From Harmothoe impar (lineage: Eukaryota; Annelida; Polychaeta; Phyllodocida; Polynoidae): 64,000 bases of DNA. The translations under genes and the position numbers were made by a program. The stretch's first letter is position 1. Every line of letters begins with the position of its first letter. The notes under the pieces were generated by a model that was not told where the DNA came from, made no database searches, and saw nothing but the letters and a program-made list of their open reading frames with translations. The stretch covers positions 63,323,946 to 63,387,945 of the forward strand of contig OX381720.1 of NCBI GenBank assembly GCA_947462335.1, given 5' to 3'. Positions 59,901 through 64,000 of the stretch are shown here, piece by piece.

Positions 59901-60147
59901 ACCACAAGTCGTTTCATGGCACATTATAATTAAGTGTTTATTAGAAATCGTTCTCCCCCATAGAGGTTTGGTATCACAGTTTGTATGCAAAGTGTCATAG
60001 TACTATCACTAATAGCCAGTATTGTAACAGAGTTAAAGCATATATACAACTCTATTTATAACTACTGTCTAATTATTTGCAAAACCACTTCTCACCTTTA
60101 ATTGTATGTGGCACATCTTTACAGGTATGGGTCAAAACGTGTATTAA
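21284..60147 (+). CDS. Multi-flytrap class C G protein-coupled receptor (5' incomplete)
   Basis: Thirty-two exons with GT-AG borders stay in phase over 7,570 nt (about 2,522 residues). Exons: 21284-21438, 22240-22376, 22912-23181, 26801-28216, 28658-28929, 31167-31354, 31969-32286, 32595-32884, 33360-33617, 34627-34894, 35613-35857, 38731-38979, 41037-41282, 41642-41827, 42386-42559, 42946-43158, 43616-43730, 44318-44448, 45276-45449, 45822-45992, 46515-46737, 50749-50924, 51331-51444, 51704-51881, 52544-52740, 53412-53788, 54582-54693, 55440-55624, 57414-57586, 58212-58412, 59406-59540 and 60125-60147. The product has one partial and four complete ANF-receptor modules, then seven helices of the class C type. 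It would sit in the plasma membrane and bind small ligands outside. The signal peptide and start are missing. The last two exons are less certain. Closest family: mGluR-like class C, ligand unknown. Confidence 0.88.
21383..21960 (+). repeat. Donor-edge tandem array of receptor exon 1 (4-5 decoy copies)
   Basis: The exon 1 end (AACCCCTGGTACAGGAACTG through AGGCTGGCCG|GTAAGT) plus a C-rich intron start is repeated about every 104-116 bp. Decoy donors are near 21542, 21652, 21768 and 21881 (this last has mutated to GCCG|TTAAGT). A still weaker copy lies at about 21935-21990. The true exon is the first copy, ending at 21438. The C-rich spacers carry (ACACAC) and poly-C tracts. Confidence 0.92.
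22778..22911 (+). repeat. Acceptor-edge duplication of receptor exon 3 (2 decoys)
   Basis: Two truncated copies precede the exon at 22912. The first starts at 22778 (after AATACAG) and covers AGTGCGCTGTGCCC to CGGTGTGT. The second starts at 22858 and covers GGCTCCGGCAGCGGTGTG. Both run into TTAGCACTAACTGTTCCCCT, which is the repeated intron part. Confidence 0.88.
23543..24637 (-). CDS. Beta-1,3-galactosyltransferase-like glycosyltransferase (GT31), nested in receptor intron 3
   Basis: A single uninterrupted frame of 364 codons starts with ATG at 24637 and ends TGG TAG at 23543. It has a short basic cytosolic end, a signal-anchor helix at residues about 20-37 (VTIMVVLGVSLVLTILSTW), then a lumenal catalytic domain: a type II Golgi topology. 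GT31 hallmarks are RQLVRNTW (residues 95-102), the metal-binding KTDDDIIIN (DDD at 179-181), NTYPDYIDGHFYLMS (232-246) and EDVLVTG (269-275). It has a sequon NLT near residue 153. The expected activity is transfer of galactose or GlcNAc in beta-1,3 linkage from a UDP-sugar. Acceptor and exact sugar cannot be told. It lies antisense inside the receptor intron, has no introns in its coding part and looks intact. Intronless GT31 coding regions are common in animals, so retroposition is not required. Confidence 0.88.
   Translation of the reverse strand: MLLQCLYQLCLRVTRSSRRVTIMVVLGVSLVLTILSTWDTNLPHYTQGDVSGSMSQCYLRRYCIMYLLSSPPCGADNSPRLLTFILSTMTNFGHRQLVRNTWANTKIFRHTDLRVVFVLGKMPMYEKYHERLQEEAHTYSDILLVDFVEHYDNLTLKTISGLHWAALSCPKAEYVLKTDDDIIINTFSLISRLHQMKRQDKTTKILTGFLHEKTEVAREGKYQVPVIEYIGNTYPDYIDGHFYLMSADVARRLHTAAFEDTRPTFLRIEDVLVTGLYGLKAGVEPVQMSKARFYKEGRRPTLTRLNHREYYYWHGMDFNMVQKLDTWRKICEFSHTSTPFDVLDPDPYNYLQYCTDKYSERICW
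25521..25703. mobile_element. TIR miniature element, family with ACCGTATTC ends (copy 1)
   Basis: It starts ACCGTATTCAACGTAATAAG and ends with the complement (CTTATTACGTCGAATACGGT), flanked by TA. An internal GCGCACTGTGCGC palindrome follows the left end. The same ends occur at 57968-58148. At about 183 bp without coding capacity, it is a MITE. Confidence 0.8.
25988..26180. repeat. CT-rich microsatellite
   Basis: About 190 bp of (CT)n with interspersed TGTCTC and TATCTC. It is open in several frames only because of the dinucleotide pattern and is not coding. Confidence 0.9.
26966..28723 (+). CDS. Receptor flytrap module 2 (mostly one 1,416-nt exon)
   Basis: It begins PGDVLLGGLFSVHHTG, the standard opening of class C ligand-binding domains, and continues with CGGVNTQDGAELLEAFFYGL. 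It includes NPWLKEWYQAVYNC and ends across the intron at VVYMRPGAAAFTM/IGDVQYEK. The part 26801-28216 is uninterrupted, whereas modules 3-5 are split by six or more introns each. Base composition is GC-rich like the other exons. The linker CGSFCKDC follows (about 28759-28780). Confidence 0.88.
28814..34809 (+). CDS. Receptor flytrap module 3, exons 5-10
   Basis: It opens LPGDVLLASLVDVHHTG in exon 28658-28929. It continues through 31167-31354 (KLGGLVLDTCSDDLRAANLA), 31969-32286 (GWLMPGSDSTKRVASILGRL and TFYRTVPSDDKQTRSM, the mGluR hinge-type motif), 32595-32884 (ends NPWFNDVYQ), 33360-33617 (TVYKC; second-lobe helix) and 34627-34894 (YAVYKYG). All six exons join in phase. A linker with SSCPGACLQC starts at about 34804. 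Confidence 0.88.
29050..29205 (+). repeat. Degenerate decoys of receptor exon 5 donor edge
   Basis: TACTCATGTGGGGAGTACTG then CACCCAAGGCTTCCAGG (29057-29098) resembles the end of exon 5. A second relic, GAGCCCTATTCCTGTGGGGA, lies at about 29174-29193. Both have lost a clean donor. Confidence 0.6.
29227..29299. repeat. Near-perfect foldback, 36-bp arms
   Basis: The left arm begins CAAGAATTGCGGTTGTTGCC and the right arm is its complement. The centre is GCCTCAGGC. The arms differ by about one base or indel, suggesting a recent small foldback insertion in receptor intron 5. Confidence 0.85.
29440..30640. mobile_element. Composite dispersed element with internal 146-bp tandem array (copy 2)
   Basis: Roughly six and a half units like those at 1-860 (AGATAAACAATTAGAATAGC; ACCATTGAATTCC; ATTATAATCAACCTCAGG) are followed by the same tail with TTTGTGTTGTGACACC and two AAAATGGCGGCACC motifs. 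Poly-G length differs between units. It lies in receptor intron 5. Confidence 0.75.
31355..31968. other. Receptor intron 6, small repeats only
   Basis: It contains a short direct repeat (ACAGTTCTTACCGGATTAAA, 31559 and 31587) and an inverted repeat GCCATAGCGTAC/GTACGCTATGGC (about 31626-31713) that may be a foldback element. Nothing coding. Confidence 0.5.
33618..34626 (+). repeat. Receptor exon 9 donor-edge decoys and a foldback
   Basis: The end of exon 9 (GACAAGGCGCTGGTGGAGCG to AAGATGGAGGAG|GTAAGT) is repeated at 33658-33763. Shorter degenerate copies lie at about 33845-33885 and 33901-33933. An inverted repeat (GAGGAGGGTCACCAAAA and TTTTGGTGACCCTCCTC type) spans about 33944-34060. The remaining intron is AT-rich. 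Confidence 0.85.
34876..43690 (+). CDS. Receptor flytrap module 4, exons 10-17
   Basis: It opens GDVYFAGLFDVHAAGKSPFS, then CGDINIEQGWQLVEAFNFAI (35613-35857). Following exons are 38731-38979 (YIGAYDSDTSAAVADFLNLV; FLRTVPADDKLARA), 41037-41282 (VVNSPGTYGDDAAAEF), 41642-41827 (ends NPWFDE), 42386-42559 (YYESIFDC), 42946-43158 and 43616-43730. Three edges in this module carry long tandem duplications: donor of 35613-35857, acceptor of 41037-41282 and donor of 43616-43730. The linker is DCSAPGACEEC. Confidence 0.88.
34895..35612. other. Receptor intron 10, nothing recognised
   Basis: AT-rich unique-looking intron without repeats or coding signal that I can support. Confidence 0.5.
35858..38340 (+). 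repeat. Donor-edge tandem array of receptor exon 11 (about 23 decoys)
   Basis: The exon 11 end (CTCCAACCTGGTAGC...ACAGAGTGGACTCCTGCCAC, TCATG|GTGAGT) and intron start (TATACATGTATATACATTAT) are repeated in units of about 70-95 bp. Decoy donors lie near 35942, 36016, 36115, 36189, 36258, 36352, 36421, 36493, 36594, 36667, 36755, 36845, 37434, 37528, 37619, 37688, 37759, 37832, 37922, 38011, 38092, 38185 and 38276. Two unit types alternate, with and without the AGTTCTAACAGGGCCT part. A 500-bp unique block (36860-37340) interrupts the array. Confidence 0.95.
38655..38730 (+). repeat. Acceptor-edge duplication of receptor exon 12 (1 decoy)
   Basis: ATGGACAAGATGCC...GAGCGTATAGAAGTGTACAT at 38655-38705 copies the first about 50 nt of the exon starting at 38731. 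It is preceded by the same CCTGTTTCAG acceptor and then returns to intron sequence. The copy contains an in-frame stop soon after its end. Confidence 0.9.
39586..39728. repeat. Large near-perfect palindrome (about 65-bp arms)
   Basis: The left arm starts GATAGAATTAGGTGGTTGGC and the right arm ends in its complement. The centre is GAGCCCCCTGTGGGGCCTC, with GGGCCC and CTCGAG sites mirrored in both arms. Only a handful of differences separate the arms. It lies in receptor intron 12, before the exon 13 array. Confidence 0.85.
39754..41036 (+). repeat. Acceptor-edge tandem array of receptor exon 13 (about 23 decoys, 53-bp unit)
   Basis: The unit holds CCCCCCAG, the first about 25 nt of exon 13 (GTGGTTAACTCGC..GGTACCTAC) and the intron piece TAACTTAGTTCTATGTTT. 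Copies occur every 52-54 bp up to the complete exon at 41037. The most 5' copies (39754-39960) are the most degenerate. Subtypes GCTGGG, GCTGCG, CCCCCGG and GCCTTG cluster locally, as expected from stepwise local duplication. Confidence 0.95.
43731..44040 (+). repeat. Donor-edge tandem array of receptor exon 17 (3 decoys)
   Basis: The exon end (TCAGACTGCTCAGCACC..GG to ACCATGCTCG|GTGAGT) plus the intron start is repeated three times after the true donor at 43730. Decoy donors are near 43821, 43913 and 44005. Two alternating subtypes (CAGCACCTGG/CAGCACCAGG and GCTTTAGTC/GCTTCAGTC) show a two-unit higher-order duplication. Confidence 0.93.
44356..53504 (+). CDS. Receptor flytrap module 5 (membrane-proximal), exons 18-26
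   Basis: It opens NLNLVGFFDVHYADPMESLK, then 45276-45449 (NMLAFFYAIDRFNRNNKVGV), 45822-45992 (VGVIPHGKGTSQSVASIL; YFLSTVPPNNKR), 46515-46737 (GWKYMTAINSDSEYGNSGMR), 50749-50924, 51331-51444 (DDWFAEFWQMALQ), 51704-51881, 52544-52740 and the start of 53412-53788. It leads to a 3-Cys linker SSCPLATTCSC and an NGS sequon, not to a nine-cysteine NCD3G domain. Confidence 0.88.
44850..45053. mobile_element. Small TIR element in receptor intron 18
   Basis: The left end is GTAGATTCACCATGAGTCAG and the right end has the approximate complement CGACTCCAGGTGAATCTATG. The interior is AT-rich. A related end (CCGACTCATGGTGAATCTAC) occurs at 62526-62545, so the family is dispersed. Confidence 0.5.
45103..45275 (+). 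repeat. Acceptor-edge duplication of receptor exon 19 (2 decoys)
   Basis: CCACAG followed by AACATGCTGGCCTTCTTCTA (about 45104) and AACATGTTGGCCTTCTTCTA (about 45197) copy the first about 40 nt of the exon at 45276. Each runs into a CAGTATCCATA intron piece. The nearer decoy is more similar to the true exon. Confidence 0.93.
46836..47293. mobile_element. Insertion 1 in the exon 21 array, with a long palindrome
   Basis: It interrupts the minisatellite. Arms of 40 bp (46864-46903 and 46920-46959) start CAGTGGTTATTGCACTCGTG and flank a short loop. A related GGTTATTGCACG segment appears near 47218. No coding capacity. A non-autonomous foldback element is likely. The array motif AGGGTAGTATACCAGGG lies on both sides, at 46755 and 47294. 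Confidence 0.65.
48655..48725 (-). other. tRNA-like module (SINE head or tRNA pseudogene)
   Basis: On the minus strand the block reads GGCGTGGTGGTTAGCACATC, then GGACTTCAAGTC and GTGTTCGAGTCTCC. These resemble a D-arm/A-box, an anticodon arm and a T-arm/B-box in the right order. The acceptor stem is not convincing, so it is not called a functional tRNA. Confidence 0.5.
48960..49035 (-). other. Second tRNA-like module
   Basis: The minus strand reads TATGGCCGCTAGCGTCTCCG, then GACTGACACACC and CCCGGATCGATCCTGGG. The last part resembles a B-box/T-arm. It is weaker than the first module and could be a diverged tRNA-derived repeat. Confidence 0.4.
49293..49414. repeat. Large palindrome at the right end of insertion 2
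   Basis: Arms of about 55 bp start AATAATATATGAATATCGCC and end in the complement. The centre is GACCTCGGTGCTACGCACCT. The arms differ at a few positions (CGACCTTGG versus the complement of CCGCGTTCG). Confidence 0.85.
50399..50748 (+). repeat. Acceptor-edge duplications of receptor exon 22 (2 clear, 1 old decoy)
   Basis: Copies of the exon 22 start (GGTGCTAGCGCGGTGGCTCT) occur at about 50540 (TTTTTAAG|GTGCTAGCGC) and 50630 (CTGTAG|GTGCCAACGC). Each continues about 35 nt to ACGAGTCTAGT before intron. At 50400-50450 a third copy covers later exon bases (GTGGTTCTGTTCACTAGCCC and CAGCTGCTGTTACAG). Confidence 0.88.
52200..52543 (+). repeat. Acceptor-edge duplication of receptor exon 25 (2 decoys, 142-bp unit)
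   Basis: CACTGTAG followed by GTGTGGCTGGCTGTCTGCG and about 55 more exon bases occurs at 52260 and 52402, before the complete exon at 52544. The spacings are both 142 bp. The copies diverge from the exon after GATGGTATC and return to intron (TGCAACAATAGTTCTATAAC). Read-through meets a stop about 15 codons later. Confidence 0.93.
52741..53411. other. Receptor intron 25, nothing recognised
   Basis: AT-rich intron. An open stretch at 52826-53113 is low-complexity and has no homology that I recognise. No repeat arrays. Confidence 0.45.
53643..58360 (+). CDS. Receptor seven-transmembrane domain (7tm_3), exons 26-30
   Basis: TM1 is around TWAIVVMALTALGILVTLCA and TM2 around SVLGFILLFAVLAMYVLVFA. 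TM3 follows the conserved cysteine in ETCAIRRFCLGLVYALAFSC. TM4 contains LTMVQVIIGVEWLILKPP, which is close to the mGluR pattern VQ...W...PP. The second loop cysteine (IPRCAPADF) can pair with the TM3 cysteine. TM5 is LSCIYVMALMLLTLVF, TM6 includes TTCFSIGILIVWTVV, and TM7 ends FVRKIYLLNKY, the class C PKxY site with Pro replaced by Arg. Exons are 53412-53788, 54582-54693, 55440-55624, 57414-57586 and 58212-58412. Confidence 0.9.
53789..54581. other. Receptor intron 26, small repeats only
   Basis: Unique AT-rich intron with a short direct duplication (GTGATTTGGAGAA at about 53927 and 53947) and GTGGCAGGTGT repeats at 54277-54308. No coding signal. Confidence 0.45.
55313..55439 (+). repeat. 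Acceptor-edge duplication of receptor exon 28 (2 decoys, 62-bp unit)
   Basis: TACAG followed by GTGCTTAACACATGGCGTCT and TGGCGCTTACTTGAC or TGGTGCTTACTTTAC starts near 55315 and 55377. The complete exon starts at 55440. The unit is about 62 bp with the intron piece TGATGTA..TTGTTCTC. The second decoy is closer to the true exon. Confidence 0.93.
55975..56060 (+). repeat. Old duplicate of the start of receptor exon 29
   Basis: CTCACAG followed by GGCCATCCCACGCTGTACTC and CAGCAGACTTCCACAATGAG copies about 55 nt of exon 29 (57414). It then degrades into ACATCATGTACC. It lies 1.4 kb upstream of the true exon, separated by a 23-bp minisatellite. Confidence 0.85.
56060..57405 (+). repeat. 23-bp minisatellite, about 58 copies
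   Basis: The unit is TATATGTAACTGTACATGTTGTC, given here as TATATGTAACTGTACATG plus TTGTC. It is highly uniform, with TACATG, TATGTG and one shortened variant. It fills the intron between the old exon 29 duplicate and the true acceptor at 57413. It contains the near-palindrome TGTACA and has no exon-derived part. Confidence 0.93.
57968..58148. mobile_element. TIR miniature element, family with ACCGTATTC ends (copy 2)
   Basis: It begins CTGTATTCAACGTAATAAGC and ends GCTTATTACGTCGAATACGG. The interior is C-rich then AT-rich, with the GCGCCCTGGGCGC palindrome near the right end. It lies in the intron between receptor exons 29 and 30. Confidence 0.8.
58413..58570 (+). repeat. Degenerate decoy of receptor exon 30 donor edge
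   Basis: AGTACAGGTATAAGAAGGAG, then GCTTACGACAAGCGCTAGAC and CAGATTGCCATCAGCAAT (about 58492-58560) copies the end of exon 30 with about 20% changes, including a stop (TAG). The donor AAATGTGAGTA remains. Confidence 0.85.
58562..59100 (+). repeat. 11-bp minisatellite in receptor intron 30
   Basis: The unit is ATGACATCAGT, repeated about 45 times almost perfectly. It becomes variable (ACGACATCAGT, ACAACATCAGT) after 58860. It starts immediately after the degenerate exon 30 decoy, with the same intron motif (ACATCAGTATG). Confidence 0.93.
59406..60147 (+). CDS. Receptor cytoplasmic tail and likely stop, exons 31-32
   Basis: Exon 59406-59540 (acceptor ATTTTCAG, donor TCAG|GTAAAG) continues the frame from 58412 as DHDFYSTLYNNQAFDHSG, followed by a Gly/Ser-rich stretch ending VVYVYDGTTGQS. 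A short terminal exon at 60125 (acceptor TTTACAG) would add GMGQNVY and a TAA at 60145-60147. The alternative is read-through of the 59541 donor to a TAG at 59579-59581. I prefer splicing because the donor matches GTAAAG. No kinase or PDZ motif is evident. Confidence 0.6.
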
Positions 60148-61620
60148 CCCCGGATTGAGCGTTCATCAAAGGTGCTTTCATACCCAGTCCAGACATCGTG
60201 ACACGTCGGTGTCAGAACGGGCTTCTTATTTGTCTCCAAGAATGGATCAACGTTTAAAAGTAACTCATACATTCCAACTGTCTGCTGTTTACAGTGCTTT
60301 ATGTTTATATTGGTCCATGTAGATTTATAAATTGTAAGTAAGAAAGGCATTCGTACTCCTCATCACTGTATGTCAAATACTTGAAGCTTTTTATTGAGTG
60401 TTTCCAAGTTTTTCACTTTCTTTTGTAGGAGCGAATCTCACTTTAACTTATACAATTGATATTCTATAACAAAAAGCAGTATATGTAAAATATAGATATG
60501 AAGAGGGAAGCCATGCTGAATAGGTACTATATTGCACTGTATATTAATAAACTCACTGATACAGCATTAATATAACTGATTGATTTGCAAATACCTATTG
60601 GTGGTGCTCAGGATAAAGAATTTGATACTTTTATAAAATGTTATTAATGTACATTAGATATAGTATGTAGTATGTAAATACATACAATTCATATTCTGAA
60701 CTACAGATGAATCTGATCCGCCGTTTGGTACTAAAAATGTTCTCTTCATAGTGCCTTGTTGCACTAGCCGTATTTGCCAAGGCAGTGCATTAATGCACTA
60801 GGCAGTGCAATAATGCACTAGCTGGCTGGAAAGAGTTACTTATACAGACATTACCGTTGTACTGAATACTTCCATATACCGCCTACACTGCTGTCCTGAT
60901 GTGTTCAAAGCCCTAATGTCTCACATGGATCTTGGACAAGTAGTTGAATCATGGAGCTTTCATAGAAAGATATCACATATTTATCACTGAGGAACTTGTC
61001 TGCTTCTATTCTATTTTTGCATGCATGAAATCGCTAACAATAAATAACAATGTCATATAATGTCTAGCATTTTTACAGAATGAATCATGGAAATAAAGCA
61101 GAAAAACAAGTGATAGTTACTTAGGTATCCTTGGTAGTTAAGTTATTTGCTTCATGTGGAAACCTATGCTTCAGCGAATCAGCATTATTATGATGGGTCT
61201 TGGAAAGTGTGTATGAATGAATTTTCATGTTTGTGTTTGTCTCTGTAGCCGTTAAACTAATCACAAATTATTATCAATTGTTATAGACTCTGTTAATGAT
61301 ACTGAAATAAAGACTCATTTATAAAAAAGATTAGGCTTTTTATCTTTTGATATTTGTGTATACTTAGAAGTATGGTATGTATTGGCATAAAATCATTTTC
61401 ATTTTTCGTAGTAACTAGGTCTTGGGATCATCATGACCCACTCTTCAAGCCAATCATGAGTGGGTATGTCTTTGATTGGCGGCCTATTCAAAAGGGGTTG
61501 GAACATAAGGATCACATGACACATGGTCAAATGAGGTGGTGACATAATGAGCTCTGAAAATTTATTTCTGCTCTTTTTTTGATTTGCAATAAAGAAATAT
61601 AAAAAAATGCCTCAATGTCC
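60148..61620 (+). other. Probable 3' UTR and poly(A) region of the receptor gene
   Basis: AT-rich sequence without a coding signal. AATAAA hexamers occur at about 61088, 61305 and 61589. The last is followed by an A-rich stretch and is the best candidate for a transcript end, but none can be proved from sequence. A short tandem motif (CTAGGCAGTGCAATAATGCA type) lies at about 60780-60820. Confidence 0.35.
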
Positions 61621-63739
61621 TGTTTCAAATTCACCATGGTGCATGGCTGCAGTTCTCTGGAGGTACTCACCAGTGCTGCAGACTAGCCAGGACTATAATT
61701 GTGCATCATGATGCCATTGGGAACACACATTCATGTACTATGAAGCTGCAATTTTCTCTCCAAACTAGCATTCATTGTGACTTCTGATAAATTCATATTC
61801 AGCTCACCTGAACCTCCTTGTTAAGTCAATGCTACTGATGTCTTTTATAACTTCTTTTTTTCTGCTTCAATATCCTTTGTTAATAAAGGATAACAGAACT
61901 CAAGAGTGTTTTTGTGAACACAATGTTTATTCAAGCATTCTATATAAGACACACATTGTTAAGGCATGCATTAACATGTATATATTGGTCATATCCCCGC
62001 TGGTGGTGTCGCTGCTGCTCACAGGGGGGAGCGTTGTAGTATTAGTATTAGTGGGTGTTAGCATTACACACCAGGAGGCTCTAATCCTCTTCGCTGCTGG
62101 GTGCCTAGCGAGACGCGCAGTTGGTTTTTGAAACTTACACATAGAGAAAATGGAGAGACACTAATCCTTAAGCAGCTGGAATCCTATAGTAGTACATTTC
62201 ACACTCAACAAAGATAACACCATGGGCACAATAGGTTATAAATATACAACTATCCCATGTATTCAGACTCTTATAGGGGTCTACTGAAAATGAAATTTTG
62301 AACCCTGAACCATCTGGGCAACTTCTCGCCATGCCGCCATAGGGAGGATTCAACCTGAGCCAATCATACCTCGAGATGGACACTTGATTTCATGGTCATT
62401 CAAGCATTTTAAGATCATTGTTTGTGAACATAGGAAGTTTTTTTTTGGCTAAAAATAAACACCACAAGTAGGCATGTACATAGATAAACCTCAAAATTCT
62501 CTGCTGTCTGTATATGGGTATGTGTCCGACTCATGGTGAATCTACCCTACCACACAGGAACCACTCTGCCATGAGGCATTAACCCAATATGTATCAGTCA
62601 TAGCTTTCTACTATGTTAAATGTCTCATTATCAATTGGCCAACTTTAATATGTCCTGTCAATATTATACAACGTGTACATAGGGCTGACAATACTCATGT
62701 TTTTAAGGGTTGTGTAAATGCAATGACTGAACTATGCAATGTACACATTTCCTGGTAATTACCGGTACCCTAAGCGCTAAAACCTCTGATGAACATAGGG
62801 CCAAATTGTTGGCCATTGCTGAGGAATTACTTCGAAATGCATCACAAACTTAAATGCATATGAAAGTCTGACTCATCTTCAGGGGGAGGGCGTAAAATGA
62901 AATTTGCCTCATTTTATGAAATAAACCCTTGCATACTAACGGTAAAAATGGGAAGGCCAAAGTGTAGATGCCTTTAGTGAGGAGGGTGTGTGTGAATAGA
63001 GTTTGTGTCTCAAGTTGTATACACAAAACAAGACGGTTTCCATAACTGTCATATAACTTATATATGGCCTAAAAAGGGCTGCATGCGTTAACATTTTCCA
63101 ATTTTAGGAGGATTGCAGTTTTTTCCTTAATTATCTATTTATACATCAGAGTTACGAAAAAAAGCAATTACAACAGCCCCCAACTCCCTCATGCTCTTCA
63201 AAAACTGGCCGCAAAGCTGATAGTCAATTGCATCAGTTGATACAAGCTGTCTATTCTCATGAATCAGGGTCACACAGAGAGGACCAAAGACACCACTATT
63301 TCTTCAGATGTAATTTTGAAAAAATAATCACTTATGTAACAGACTATTGGTTTACAAAAGCTAACGATACCTTTTACTTTATTTACTTTAATACATCAGG
63401 CCTTCTGTAGTCTGTTAACCTTTATTGTGTAGACCGGGATCTATAGACAGGGGTGTATTAGGATCCTGTTTTGTACGCGGGAAAGGCACACCACCCTCAC
63501 ATGGAAGCAACTTTTTTTCACGACCCTCACAATTGTGTTATTCCTATGAATTAATTCTGACCATTCTCATCCATTTTTTGAACAAACAGCTTATTATTAG
63601 AAATATCTCTTCTGTGATTTTAATTCTGTAGCAAAGGACAAAACATGGCATACTTGATTAGTCCCAATGTGACCTAGTTTTCTGAGAATTCACAACAAAA
63701 TTAAGGCCAATTTCTTTCTTGTCCATGCCTTGTTCATCT
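61621..63739. other. Intergenic stretch, no supported gene
   Basis: AT-rich sequence with scattered AATAAA sites and one end of a dispersed TIR family (62526-62545). Short open stretches (for example 61829-62131) show no recognised domain, no splice support and low-complexity hydrophobic composition. Confidence 0.5.
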
Positions 63740-64000
63740 TCAATTAGTTTCCTCAACCATCAGCCAACAGTTGCCTACAGTAGCCTCAATAACAAAGCCA
63801 ATACAAGTATCTCCGACCTTCACACATTGCAGGGAGCACAGAGTTATGGGTGTCTGTACCGCGTTTGTAAGCGGTGTGTCTTCATACCCCGCTACAGATG
63901 AGACGGTGAACAGGCCGCCGGGTCTCCTCACAAACACGTCAAATGGTGCAGTCAGATTAGAGACCTTCATGACAAATACTGCGCTCTGGGGACCTGAATC
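63740..64000 (-). CDS. 3' coding end of an unidentified gene, possible PAN/apple-like segment (cut by window edge)
   Basis: On the minus strand the frame is open from the window end (64000) to a TGA at 63740-63742. It contains QSAVFVMKVSNLTAPFDVFV, then a Cys-spaced segment LCSLQCVKVGDTCIGFVIEA and GNCWLMVEETN. The C-x3-C, C-x-GF and C-W pattern resembles the middle of a PAN/apple domain, and an NLT sequon suggests an extracellular product. No acceptor was identified, so the exon start is outside the window. The assignment is tentative. Confidence 0.45.
   Translation of the reverse strand, partial: DSGPQSAVFVMKVSNLTAPFDVFVRRPGGLFTVSSVAGYEDTPLTNAVQTPITLCSLQCVKVGDTCIGFVIEATVGNCWLMVEETN

Noticed and set aside
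61829..62131. Hydrophobic 100-codon open frame
   Set aside because: It has no recognisable domain, no splice context and AT-rich intergenic composition.

Overview
The window is metazoan nuclear DNA: split genes with GT-AG introns, long introns, dispersed miniature transposons and many minisatellites. The likeliest source is an amphioxus (Branchiostoma). The strongest hint is that many splice junctions carry tandem repeats that begin inside an exon and end inside the adjoining intron. I recall this from amphioxus as 'mirage' minisatellites, but I have not confirmed the species here.

Layout. (1) 1-20811, + strand: the middle of a GPATCH3 orthologue (G-patch domain protein). Five coding segments are recognisable: 3272-3519, 4300-4692, 6083-6260, 8401-8582 and the start of the G-patch exon. 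The acceptor-side edges of three exons are tandemly duplicated. The last of these, carrying the first 12 codons of the G-patch exon, has expanded to about 146 copies of a 79-bp unit (9262-20811). (2) 20812-21011: a run of 200 N, which must hide much more than 200 bp. (3) 21284-60147, + strand: 32 in-phase exons (7,570 nt, about 2,522 residues) of an unusual class C GPCR. It has at least five tandem Venus-flytrap (ANF-receptor) modules, no mGluR-type cysteine-rich domain, one seven-helix domain and a short tail. Its 5' end is missing in the gap. (4) 23543-24637, - strand: an intact single-exon beta-1,3-galactosyltransferase-like GT31 gene nested in intron 3 of the receptor. (5) About 61.6-63.7 kb: no supported gene. 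(6) 63740-64000, - strand: the 3' coding end of another gene with a possible PAN/apple-like segment.

Repeats. Two copies of a composite element with an internal 146-bp tandem array (1-1135 and about 29440-30640), two copies of a TIR element ending in ACCGTATTC, several other foldback elements, two tRNA-like modules, and simple or minisatellite arrays fill much of the introns.

The main novelty is twofold. The first is the receptor architecture: tandem five-fold flytrap modules on one 7TM, with one module encoded almost wholly by a single 1,416-nt exon. The second is the systematic splice-junction-anchored tandem duplication. About 18 junctions across both large genes carry decoy copies, from one degenerate relic to about 146 nearly identical copies. 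In acceptor-type arrays the copy joined to the complete exon is the last one. In donor-type arrays it is the first one.
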